A stretch of DNA of 64,000 nt from Isoetes taiwanensis (taxonomy: Eukaryota; Streptophyta; Lycopodiopsida; Isoetales; Isoetaceae): NCBI GenBank assembly GCA_021234155.1, contig JAJEKV010000004.1:10106109-10170108 (forward strand), in the 5' to 3' direction. The notes below the pieces were generated by a model, which saw only the letters and a program-made list of their open reading frames with translations, did not search any database and was not told where the DNA came from. Below are positions 24,001 to 34,681 of this stretch, piece by piece (position 1 is the stretch's first letter; the number at the start of each line of letters is the position of its first letter). The translations under genes and the position numbers were made by a program.

Positions 24001-24994
24001 ATCCACTTTCTCTATATCCTAATGCATCTCCTTTCCTCAAGGGGTTGCTAACTGCTTGGGAGACTGTGTGCACTTTGTTTCAGTTCCATCCAATGGCCCA
24101 CAGAGATCCTACAGCCAGTTGTTGGTGGATCCATTTGGGTGACGGTCAGGTAGATTGTCCCCTGGTCTCTTCTGTCCATCCATTGATGCAACGTTGATGG
24201 CGAGCAGCAGGTGTGCTCACGGTTCTGCATGGTATAATGAGACAAGATTGTTGACGTGGAATGAGTTCAAATTGAAGTTCCTTCTCCTTCGTTGGGACCG
24301 GGGCATTTGGGAAAAAGTAGCTGCTACACTTCCTCCACACCCACAAGATGTGGCTCCCCAGCTTTGGGCGGTTCATGGCAGTGTTAAGGAGGAGCACCTA
24401 GTGCACTCGATGTATGTGGTCCTGCTTCATCCTGAGGTGTTGCCTCCATCGCCAAAGTGGCCTTTAGTTATCTCCGAGCCTCATCGTAAAGCAGTCTGGC
24501 GATGGGTATGGGATAAATTGCTTCATCCTAAGCTATCCATTTTATGGTAGCAGATCACTCATAGATGCGTGCGGGTAAACACTTTTGTTCATCGATTTCG
24601 TCTAGAAGTCTCTGTGATCTGCCCTCTTTGCACGCAGAGGGATGAAACAATTGAGCACTGCTTTTTCTTGTGTCACCATGTTCGACTTGCTTGGCAGTGG
24701 CTTCTGAGTCTTTTCCATTGTGACTTGAATAGTCAGCAGGTCCTATTGTCAGTCTATCCTAGTTCTTGGGACAAGTTGGCAAAGAGGGCTTTCCACTTAG
24801 CATCTGCTTGGATCATCTGGTCCATCTGGAAGAGACAAAATCTTCTCATCTTCAAGGGACAACTCTTTTCAGATACACAAGTGCTTAGCGATGCCCGTAG
24901 TCGCATTGTGAAGGCGTACAAGTGTTATTCCTTAAAGGATGACATCAAAAGTGTCATTTGGGAGCAACATCTTCAGATTCACACCTACTCATAG
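21020..24994 (+). pseudogene. LINE ORF2: endonuclease and reverse transcriptase, broken
   Basis: It starts at the ATG overlapping the ORF1 stop and reads MKLISWNVRGVASSPTKRSR, the standard start of the APE-type endonuclease. A stop occurs at about 21186. After about 200 bases of unrelated sequence it resumes at 21390. Visible endonuclease motifs are VGDFNMVELEQDR, HDRGYYN (usually LDR) and SDHN. The reverse transcriptase part begins about 22610 (CPGLYSIPVEFFQEYW, then SDWRPITLLSSVYKIFAK). Its catalytic box is degenerate (RDDTFLFL for YADDTFLFL, about 23322) and spans several frames. From 24569 a C-terminal zf-RVT-like region follows (CPLCTQRDETIEHCFFLCHH). At least five frame changes or stops make it non-functional. 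Confidence 0.85.
21187..21389 (+). other. Foreign or degenerate segment inside LINE ORF2
   Basis: Between the conserved endonuclease start and the resumed frame at 21390, about 200 bases do not encode endonuclease sequence. The segment is rich in 'aaaacacccc' and 'aaaaaacccccc' motifs. It may be a small insertion or a badly decayed part of the ORF. No clear inverted termini are seen. Confidence 0.45.
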
Positions 24995-25158
24995 CAAACA
25001 GTTGTGCTCATGGTGATCTGTGTTCTCTGCTTTTCTATGTTATGTATGTGGTGGGTAGTGTTGCTCTAGTGGATATCTTCTCCACTGGGTTTTGAGCCCC
25101 CCATGTACTCTTTGTATTCTTTTGAGTAATAAAGGTCCACGTTCATCAAAAAAAAAAA

Positions 25159-25171
25159 AAAATACTTTTCA
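25159..25171 (+). repeat. LINE target-site duplication, 3' copy
   Basis: AAAATACTTTTCA follows the poly(A) run (its first A residues merge with the tail) and matches 20143-20155. Confidence 0.85.
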
Positions 25172-28100
25172 TGTTCTCTAATGCTCATGCTTGACTTTGC
25201 TCTTCTAAATGGACACCTTCAAGCTGCATGAATTTCAAGCTGCATGAAGTTCCCTAATGCATGGTACAATATGTAAGATGATATAAATCAATGCCAGAAA
25301 TAAGAATGCAAACAAAACCAACTACTATTTCTTTGTTTCTCCTCCTTGTCTTTCTGTTTCTATTTCAAGCAAAATATTTTGTCGCTTCGTCAATCTCTTC
25401 AGTTCTCTAATTACTAGCCTTCTAACTGAATATATTGGTTGCAAACTGTCGAAAGATATGACTCTAGAAATCACAATTTAGAATGTCTCTTCCATAGATT
25501 GTAGTCTCTTCCATAGATTGCAGAAGATTTGAAAACAAAGCACGATAAGATATAGCAACAAAGAAGATGAACTATTTACCTCAAAATATACCTTTTGCGA
25601 CTTTTGTGATGGAACATGAGCAAGCAAGAACTTGAATTTGTAATTGCTCTTTTCCTTATAAATTGCTCTTTTCTTGATAGTTCATCAAGAACCGCAGCAC
25701 CCACTCTACCTGCGTGTCATTCATGCAATCAAATCAAAATAAGCGTGTGGCAATGAGACCGTTTTAAATAGACATTGCAACTGCATTTCTTGCACATGCA
25801 TTCCAGGACAGATACAAACATCTCAAACGAAGATACATAAGGCACCCAGACCTGATGCATAGGATGTCAAGTATCTAAAGAATCAATAAAAATGATGCAT
25901 TTGGAAAGAGTAAATTAAGTGGAATCAGCAGATAAAAACTCATCAAAAATAACCCAGTTGCAAAGATGTGATGCACCACAATAAAAAGTAAAAGCCAATA
26001 AACACTGAAAATAATGCAAAGCATCAAATGCAAGTGCATTGATAAATTGTGATGCATAACTACTGGCCAAGACGTATTTCCAAGTAGAACAAACAAAGGA
26101 CTAAAATAGATCAAATGCAGATGGATAACTAAAAAACTATTAGATAGCCAAATACTAATGGAAAGAATTGAGACGAATCAATAGAATTGTTCAAGTCGTT
26201 AACAAGGTTACCTTCCAAACAACCAAGATCAAATCCATTCTAATCATCATGAACCAGCACAATTAGTGCTTTCTGCAACATTACTTAGCATGCTATTACA
26301 AATTTAATGCCCAAAAGCAACATGTAATTAAATAGATAGACAAATATGGCAACATCCTTGAAATATTCTCACATTCAGCAAAAGCATTATGAAAAGAATC
26401 ATGTCTATTGAAAGAGCTGGGTTTTAGCAAGGATTATCTCGTTGTAGAAATGGTGCAACATAAAGTACAAAAATAAGATATAATCTGTCCTTGTTATTCT
26501 TAGCTTAAGGTGCATATTTCTCATCAAATTTCTCACCAGCATGCATCAAAATATAGAAGTCGGGACGAAGAAAAACAATGGATTATCTCAAGAAAAGAAA
26601 TTAATCTCACCAGCATGCATCAAATGTAGAAGTCGGGATGAAGAAAAACAATGGGATTACCTCATGAAAAGCTGTTCCTGTTGTTCCTGAGAAAGCTGTT
26701 GATGCTAACCTCCTTCATGCAGGACCCTAAACGACTTTTTTTTTCTTTCCTTTTTTTGGTTAAGAATGTAGAGCATCAGTCAACAAGATTCGTACCCTAT
26801 ACATGTATTTCTTGCTATCTCTCCTTAGAATAGCACCCAAGGAGACTTTACTTTGAACATAATTAAGATCTAGAATAAGTGCATTGTTTGTTATATGCAA
26901 ATATTGCATCATTGTCTTGTCCATTTGGACAATAAATCACCTTTAGAAATAAAGAATGACCATGCCCAATAAAATTTAAGGGATAAAACTCCATTTTTTT
27001 TTTTCCTTTTCTTTAGCACACGAGCCCAACCAAGTTTACAGTCGAACCAAGTTTACAGCCGTTTCTTGTAATTCTAGCCTATTCACCTAGCACCTCCACC
27101 TCATCAAAATCTGAAATGGCATCAATCTACACCATTAATTCCCCATTTTTATAAATCAAGGGTCAGCAAAACTTGAAAATGGCGAAAGAAATACAACGGA
27201 GATGGGGGGAGGTGCAACCCGACACCTTGAACTGCTCCACTCCAAGATGGCTGTACATTTTGAATTTTGTTTTCTTCGTCGATCATGATAGGCATCGTTC
27301 TGCTGGGTGTTTATTTCACCTTAGCCTTAGATCTGTCTCGCCATATCCTACCTTTGCCTTTTATGCCGAGTTTTCTAAATGTTATATCCCTTTGACACGA
27401 CCTGGGCCGCACTGCGGAGTTCTAGATCAGCGCTCAAGTATTTAGCATTCAATTTATTAAGCAGTGATGAAATTCTATTTTCTGGTATGAATGATTTTAA
27501 TCTTCTAACAAATTCAAGGCACAAACATCCATGGCCTTTTTCTAGCTATCATGACGCCAAATCTTCAATCCCGTAGTTGAAGCATCGCAGAGTATGCTGC
27601 TTCCTCCATTTTATGCAAAACTATAATATAGTGGATGATCATGAGTCAGATACTATTATACATTGGATCACCACTCATAACAGCTATATTAATTTTAGAC
27701 ATGAGGATTTGTAAAAAGTTGTTCCTGAGACGATGACAATGCTCTGTTCTTGTATACCTTCAACAAGATAAATTTGAATCTGCATTAAGGGACTCCAATA
27801 GATCCATTTCTCTCAATTATCAGCATCCATGTTTAGGGAGGAGTATATTGAGAAGCTCAAAATTTCGCATAATGTAAGCTAAAGAATTTTCAAAATGCTA
27901 TATAGAAGTTTTTCAAGGTCGATTGGCCACCATCATTGGAGTAGGTTTCTTGCTTGACATCTTCTTGTATGCCCGGGATGCTTGATGCGAAAAAACATGA
28001 TTGCGGACTGTTGCCCATAGAACTAGCAAAAATACCACAAGATCTAAAATTGAAGCTTCAAAGGTAACAAAACATGGAATTTTATGCTTTTTCAATTTTT

Positions 28101-28590
28101 ATCATCAAGTCTAGGGCTTTATCATTCTTTTCCTAAACATTTTCATGTTTGCAGCTACAGTTGAAACACGTGATAGTGAAAGCATTTGTGGGTTTGTTTC
28201 TATCTTTGTCTACAATAAACATAAGAAGGTAAGCATTTCAAAAACCCTCTAGCAAATCATAAGTAAAATATGTGGCAATAGAACTGAAATATCTAGGACA
28301 ATTGGTAATGATCCTCTAGTAGTTAGACAATATGGTGATTTGCTTGCTTGTTTAGGAGTATCTTAAATAACTAGGTCATTGATTGGACAGATTTGAAAGA
28401 ATTTGTTATACATCTAATGGCATGGTATATTTGTTTCTCATATGCTCTTTTCCTTGCCCTTATGTTCAAAATTTCTAATTATTGGGCATCATTTGAGCAT
28501 GACATACAAGTTGACTTGCATGATCCATATTTGATAGAATTGTTTATTCAATATTTTCTCCTGGAATATGATAATTGGAGCATACATCCA
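25172..28590. other. Gene-free AT-rich stretch
   Basis: No gene or element recognised. There is a 73-bp-period duplication at about 26534-26655 ('ctcaccagcatgcatcaaa' followed by a shared 'gaagtcgggacgaag' type block). Short frames here have no domain support. Confidence 0.5.
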
Positions 28591-28716
28591 ACATGAAAAG
28601 GTTAGGAATGTTCGTCAGATTCTTAAGCAGATGCAACCTCAAAAAGTGAAGCCAGATGTCTTCACCTTTTCTCATGTTTTATATGTGTCTACCTGTTCTC
28701 AAGCTTTTGGAGATGG
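28591..28716 (+). pseudogene. PPR protein fragment
   Basis: The + strand reads VRQILKQMQPQKVKPDVFTF and then SHVLYVSTCSQAFGDG. This is a clear pentatricopeptide-repeat motif (VKPDxFTF followed by xxVLxxxxxxxAxxxG). PPR proteins are organelle RNA-binding factors. Only about one and a half repeats remain; the flanks are not PPR-like in any frame. A donor-like GTAAG follows 'ggagatg' at 28713. It is an isolated exon piece or a remnant. Confidence 0.6.
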
Positions 28717-29404
28717 TAAGTTCATCCGTGCTGCCATTATCATGTAACGAATTCTTGAATAACGGGTTATTTTTCCGAGCATATCAACATTATTTCACCA
28801 TATTGGCCATTTCTATTGAATTCAAGCTTATTGGCATTACTGCTTTAATGCTTCATAATACTTGGTTACAAGACTGGGCATCATTTTACTGAGACCATAA
28901 GGTTGAATATCAGCTGGAGCTTGCACCTCAATAGTTTAACGAGGTGGAATTCTACAGTCTAGGTAAAATATTTCTTTAAGGGACTCAATAGTTGCTGAGT
29001 TAAAAGACATTAGAGATGATGCACGTAAAAGACTGTTGGATAAGCTTCCCTCGTTTGGCACCACTTATAAACATTATTACTTTATATATTGTAGCTATCT
29101 TTATTCATCAAGCAGTTTCTATTATTCCAATGTATATTTGAGTACATTATCTGACATGAGGAGCATATCATGTTGAACGCTGTACACGAAGGTATCTGTA
29201 CTATACAGTTCAACGTAATGATGTTAGAAAGGAAAAACCTGCTCCATGTCAAACACACGCTTGTTATGATTTTTGAAAGCATCACTTCCTATAGCAATTA
29301 TACAAGATCACATGAATCTTGCAGTTTCTCATGTAATGTAGATGAGATTATATCATTGACAACAAATGGAAATGATGCTCTAGAAAAAAAGTGTAAATTG
29401 GCAT
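28717..29404. other. Gene-free stretch
   Basis: AT-rich, with no coding or repeat signature recognised. Confidence 0.45.
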
Positions 29405-29512
29405 TAGATAGATAGATAGTATTTTTACGTCATGCCACATTGGCAGCGTCCATGAGCCAGAGACTTGAACACAAGATCTCTTAGTTGCTAACCCAATGGA
29501 CTAGCAATAAAA
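29405..29512 (-). mobile_element. SINE with (CTAT)n tail
   Basis: Read on the minus strand, the sequence has an A box (CTAGTCCATTGGGTTAGCAAC), a B box (GTTCAAGTCTC) about 25 bases on, and a short body. It ends in a (CTAT) microsatellite where a poly(A) tail would otherwise be. The last 40 bases before the tail (GCTGCC, GTGG, GAC, AAAAT, CTATCTATC) match the 3' end of the element at 40335 on the other strand, so the two belong to one family. It is transcribed by RNA polymerase III and mobilised by a partner LINE. Confidence 0.7.
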
Positions 29513-30142
29513 GTAATGCACAAACAGAACACTACGACATCTACTAAATGCCAGCCTATGCACAGAAAAGAACGTGCTAGCACCCTGCTACCACCTCCTA
29601 GATTACACCAACACCATAGTAATTTGGATAGCTTGGTTTGGAACATTCCTCGATTGTAAACTAGTGTGTGGATTTAAGAATTCACACTACAGTTTAGAAA
29701 GAGCAGGAAATTTTCTTGCTAAAAATAGTGATTTTTCTTGGTACTTCCGGCAAGAATAGAGGGGAAAGTATACAGCTGGTACTAGGTTGAGATAGATCGA
29801 GCAAGAAACTTGCCAATTATGCCCGAAAGATTTCCTGAACCAAGTTTGGTAGACATAGAAGTATCCTAGAAAGAAAAACATTTATGGGATCAAACAACTA
29901 TCCAACCAGGTCAAGCCACGTTGAAGAACTGCGACCGCACAAATATCAGGATAGTTTCCTTGTCGTAAAATCATGCACCATCCATTTCGCATACGCATCA
30001 CGACCGTGCAGAATTGAAGACGTGGCAACACCAACGGCCAAGAAATGAGCTTACGTGGATGCTAGGCTGGCAACGACGTGGGCGGCTTATGCCATTCTAA
30101 ATGGAGTAAAAAGGTAAATGCCTTTCTCGCAGAGCCGGAGCT

Positions 30143-31769
30143 ATGGCCGCAGTAGCAGCTTCGTGTATGAACTCTGCACTCTGCCACGGATGCCAGATCG
30201 TGCCTGATTATTCCACAAATGCCCGCCTTCTGTGCTTTCCTCCTATGCATGCACGTCGATCTGCTTCCCTTTCGTTGCTTTCTAAGCATCCCCCAAGGTC
30301 TCAGTTTTGCCCAAATGCAATTAATTCAGATGGTGCCCCTACCTTGACATTAGAAACTGTCGACGCCAATGAGGAGCTTCCCATTGAAAAACGTGAGTTT
30401 TTCCAGTTTTATCATAATTTCCATGACGCAGTAACTTTTACCCTCGTGTCTTTTGTTTGAGTCTAATTCTGGTACAGATTTGATGTCTTGAGATTCCTGT
30501 TAATTAACAATGAAGTTATTTTCTGAATTGCTTATTGGCCAGTCTCTCTTCTGGCATTATTTTTGTCAGTTTCTCCTCTCTTTGCCTTCCATTTTTTGTT
30601 TTTCAATAGCGATTTCTTTATTGTTATATTGTGAACATGTTCATTACAATGCTGGGGATGCTATTATAATCAGTGTGTCCTTCAATTTTGTCAATTTGTT
30701 CTTACAAGTTTAATGCCACGAGATCTCCTGTCAATTAAGTTTAGTCGTCCAGCATTGTTTGTAAGACATGTCTTTCACCTGAAATGTTCTTACATGTGTA
30801 TATCATACAATGTTTTCAGTTCTTTAGGAGCCTTAATGAGTGTTGCAGGTCTTTTTTGTTCTTTCTTGGTTTTAATATCTCAACATTGTAGTAATTACTA
30901 TAATTATCTTCAGTTTAGCGTATTATCCATTTATTTATACATTTACTGCACTCAGGCTGTGCATAAAATCATTGAAGAAGGATATGTAATTCCGTTCTTA
31001 CCAACAGCTGATATTATATTCTACTATTGTATCTAAGCCACACCTCAATTAATTGTACAAAAGTTTGTTGCAGGTTACCCATCCTTTCCCACTGTCCTTG
31101 ATATTAATCAGATACGGGATATTTTACCTCACAGGTATAACAATTTTCTTTTTTATGCTGGTAGCAAATTATCAATTGGAATCACATTTGGCTTTCTAAA
31201 TTAGTTCTCTAGTAAGGAATTTATTTGGCCTTCTTTCCAGGTTTCCTTTCCTTCTAGTGGATAGAGTCATTGAATTTAATCCAGGGGTGTCAGCTGTTGC
31301 TATCAAGAATGTTACTATAAATGATAACTTCTTTCCAGGACACTTCCCTGACAGACCAATTATGCCTGGGGTACTAATGGTGGAGGTAAAAGTCTCTTTT
31401 GAAATTTGTTGTTCTAAAACTGTGAAGGCATAACTTGAGTTTGAGTTGTATAAAGTATTGTAGAAATAATAGTCTAGAAAGACACTTTGAGTTATGTTAG
31501 TATTTCTGTGACAGGCAATGGCGCAGGTTGGAGGTATTGTGATGCTGCAACCTGAAGTAGGAGGCTCTAAAGACAATTTCTTTTTTGCTGGAGTTGATAA
31601 AGTTCGTTTTCGGAAACCTGTTGTTGCTGGTGACACCTTGGTCATGAGAATGAACCTTGTTAAGTTGCAAAAAAAGTTTGGCATTGCAAAGATGGAAGGA
31701 AAGGCTTATGTCGGTGGAGAAGTAGTATGTGAAGGAGAATTCCTGATGGCTCTTGGAGGTGAATCATAA
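30143..31769 (+). CDS. FabZ: 3-hydroxyacyl-ACP dehydratase FabZ, plastid
   Basis: It dehydrates (3R)-hydroxyacyl-ACP to trans-2-enoyl-ACP in plastid type II fatty-acid synthesis. Four coding exons join in frame: 30143-30392, 31074-31134, 31241-31385 and 31515-31769, giving 236 residues. All introns have GT-AG ends (splice phases make the Arg codons C|GT and AG|G). Residues 1 to about 80 look like a chloroplast transit peptide (Ala/Ser-rich, [16 protein letters not shown], few acidic residues at first). The hot-dog domain follows ([20 protein letters not shown]), with the catalytic His in [14 protein letters not shown] and the catalytic Glu in VEAMAQ. Length and motifs are normal for plant FabZ. 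It is the one gene in the window without visible damage, and it has no functional neighbours. Confidence 0.95.
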
Positions 31770-32620
31770 ATCTGGCAGTAGAAACTGGCAATAAGATGGA
31801 AGATTGATAACTTAGTATCACGGGGCATCAAATTTTGCCATTCTGAAGCAACTTATTTGTTTGCAGTTCTGATCAGTACATGGGTAGGTCTGTAATGACT
31901 GCAACACATACAGGGAAGTTTACACAGTTTTGGATAATTTATACTGTCCTAACCATTAAACGTAAAGTAATCAAACACATAGTTCCTTTCTGTTCCAGTT
32001 GGACAGTTATTTCAGATTTAAGAAATTACTTGCAAAATTATTGTATGGATATCAAATATGGCCCACTTTGCCACCAGCATTGATTTAAACAATATAGCTT
32101 ATATGCTGTTCCTTCTAAAGCTGCAGGAGCCCAAGACTAAGTGCAAACTATCCTATGTTGTTTTTTGCATGGATCGCTAAGAGCTACAATAGAATTTTTA
32201 ATGACTTTGACCAAATCTCTGTGCGCAAATCTGTGCTCTCATGCCACGTGAAATATTTGGCCTCTCTTTGTCATCCTCACCTTCCTCCGGCTTATCGTGT
32301 CAAGCTCACAAGGAATAGGAAGCTATATGCATCAAAAATCCTAAATTTCCATCGCCTCAACATGTGGGCAAAATATTCGAGGTGTCTTCAAGGTACAGAG
32401 ACGATTCCTTCTGTTGTGGATTTTGCAGTCCTGCAAATGCACTTGTGTCCAAACATACTAGAGCGCTTAAATATGTATAGAGTTCTCTTAGTTTGTCCGA
32501 GGATAAACACTTGTTCTGCTCTACATTTCTATTATAATAGAACTGTGAAACCCGAATTTGTGAAAAAGCTCTGCCATATATCTCCAGAACAAGATTGCAT
32601 CCATCGAAACAAGATTGATT
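31770..32620. other. FabZ downstream region, no gene seen
   Basis: Probably contains the FabZ 3' UTR at its start. The open frame 32155-32634 (159 codons) has no domain or codon support. Confidence 0.45.
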
Positions 32621-33460
32621 CACTACAAGGCTGAAATGTTGATATTCGAAACTTTCAGCACTTTTGCCTTGAAATTGGGCAATAGCTTGCCCATGGACAT
32701 TGTCCAAGTCCACCGGCAATGATGGACCCTCCTCGATATTCTTTGCAAGTACCCTCGTCACGGTGAAGGCCAAGCCTTCCTGCTCGAAGAAGTTTCAATG
32801 GGGCTTCTCATTCTGGTCATCGTGCCCCTTCTCGTCCTGAGCCTGAGAATCAATGTGTATGACATAATTACATTTTTGAGTAAGTTCATTTCGGTATTAT
32901 GTCTTCGGTATATACGTAACTAATATTTGTTTAAACCAAAATTAGTAAGGATCAACTACCGACCTTTGATACGACAAATGGCAAACATGTCCATGCACGT
33001 CTTCGACAAATTTCTGACAAGATCATTTACAACGTGCACAAGGGCGAGGGACTTCACATGTCTATAACAAGGAAAAGGATGCGCTTAGGGTAGAAATGGA
33101 GCAAGAAATTGACGAGCTTACTAACGGCACGATCTCATGGGATCGCTGTGCATCATACATTGGGAAACACCTTAATGCCAGAAGGTTAGAGCACCAACTC
33201 ACCATTCTTATTGCTTATCATTGTTGTAGTCTCATCCTTAGTGTCCACCTATACTGTCCAGAGCTACTGCGCGCAAAAGTGCCAAAGGTCGATTGAAAAA
33301 TGTCTATCACCATGATATTCAAAGCATGAAGCGACCAGACTTTCTGTTGAACGCGCTTTTGAGGTACATCTATGTTTTACGCAAGTTATATGTCATTATA
33401 GATGTACGTATAAGATGTTATATTGCATTGTATTGTAGTCATAGAAACAGACTCGGGGGA

Positions 33461-33554
33461 CACGAGTGGCATTAATAGAATAAAGGCTACCACTACGGCA
33501 AGACTTACACGAGTGGCATTAATAGAATAAAGGCTACCACTACGGCAAGACTTA
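33461..33554 (+). repeat. 47-bp tandem duplication
   Basis: Two identical adjacent units (33461-33507 and 33508-33554), each starting CACGAGTGGCATTAATAG. Identity suggests a recent event. Confidence 0.85.
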
Positions 33555-34109
33555 CACCCGGAGGTCGATATTGAACCACCAAGTTGGGATTTGGAGGCGG
33601 AAAGGCACTTAAGACAAATTTTGTAAATACATATGATTGCTTATTTTATATTGATGTATGCAATATACTAACTTAATTGTGCTTAACTATATAGCTTGCT
33701 CTATCTGCCAAAGAAATGTACATTGGCACGACATATGGGCAAGATGTGCTATTTCGACACACTAAAAATCCAGATGAACCATGGGATAAGACTAGCTATA
33801 GTTGATGTGGAAGAGGAAGAGGAAGAAGAAGAGGAATATAAGAACTGAAGATCCTCCTCAATAATTGTTATAGATATTTCGCGAATATTTGTTTTAAGAT
33901 TTTTTCTATTTAGTTCAAGTTTTAAAATGCATTTAATAATTTAATTATTCTTTTTTTATTTAATATATTTTTAATATTTGTTGTAATTTTTTTATTTTTT
34001 TTTTTTAATATTTAATGTGGATTTTTATGGTGCTTCTAATATTTTAGATTTTTTTCTTTAATTTTAAATGTTTTGGAAATTTCTAATATTTTTGTGGATT
34101 TTCTTTTTT

Positions 34110-34640
34110 TAAATATACGCGTCGGCGATGACTGACGTGGACACGTGTCGGATAGAGGGTAGACACATGTTCAAATGTCGTCGATCAAAGATGCCATGCC
34201 GTGCCTGACGCTGACGTGGCCAACGTGGATTATCCACGAGTGTCGTGGATTATCAACATCATGTGGCGTCTGCATCAATGCCATGCGGCCGCGTGCGTTG
34301 ACGTGGCCGACGTAGATCATCGACGTCCGACGTCAATAATCAACGATATAACGCGACATCCACATCCAGCCACCACGACACCGAGGCGGCGGCGTACGCC
34401 AAACGTTCTGCGGCGTGGATAATCCACGTCTGGACATCAATCATCCATTTTTTCACAAGGCAATTGCGTCATTGCCATGTGGCATGCAATCGACCCGATG
34501 CCTGGCACTGACATGGCTGACATGGATCCATGTTACGACATGGATTATCAACGATGCCATTTTAACGTCATTATCGACACGTATTGACTTTATTTTCCAC
34601 GATGTTCGACGATATTTTCGTTGACCATCCCCATTGTAAT
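34110..34640. repeat. Array of palindromic CGTGGATTATCCACG-like motifs
   Basis: About seven variants of CGTGGATTATCCACG (for example at about 34225, 34244, 34412 and 34528), mixed with GACGTGGCC and ACGTC units, in a block much GC-richer than the T-rich sequence before it. Position directly upstream of the CACTA-like terminus fits a subterminal transposase-binding array. Confidence 0.6.
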
Positions 34641-34681
34641 ATGGATAATAACATGGAAAATTTATGTTTCTTTTTGTAGTG

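Larger units (their letters stand above)
20156..25158 (+). mobile_element. L1-type LINE retrotransposon, full length but inactivated
   Basis: A 5.0-kb insertion flanked by an exact 13-bp duplication, with a 3' poly(A) run preceded by an 'aataaa' signal near 25128. It encodes an ORF1-like protein and an ORF2 with apurinic endonuclease, reverse transcriptase and a C-terminal zinc-finger (zf-RVT) region in the usual order. ORF2 has stops and frameshifts throughout, so the copy is dead. The exact target duplication shows the element was full length on insertion or nearly so. Confidence 0.9.
32621..34681. mobile_element. Probable CACTA (En/Spm-like) element remnant
   Basis: The right end TTTCTTTTTGTAGTG at 34667-34681 is the inverted form of a CACTA terminus (CACTACAAAAAGAAA). 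It is preceded by a 0.5-kb GC-richer block of repeated palindromic motifs, as in CACTA subterminal regions. A possible left end CACTACAAGG lies at 32621, but the 3-bp flanks differ (ATT against GTT). The interior has a few protein-like stretches (about 32955-33190 and 33690-33810, for example MEQEIDELTNGTISWDRCAS) that I cannot assign. The right end is fairly well supported, the left end weakly. Confidence 0.4.
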
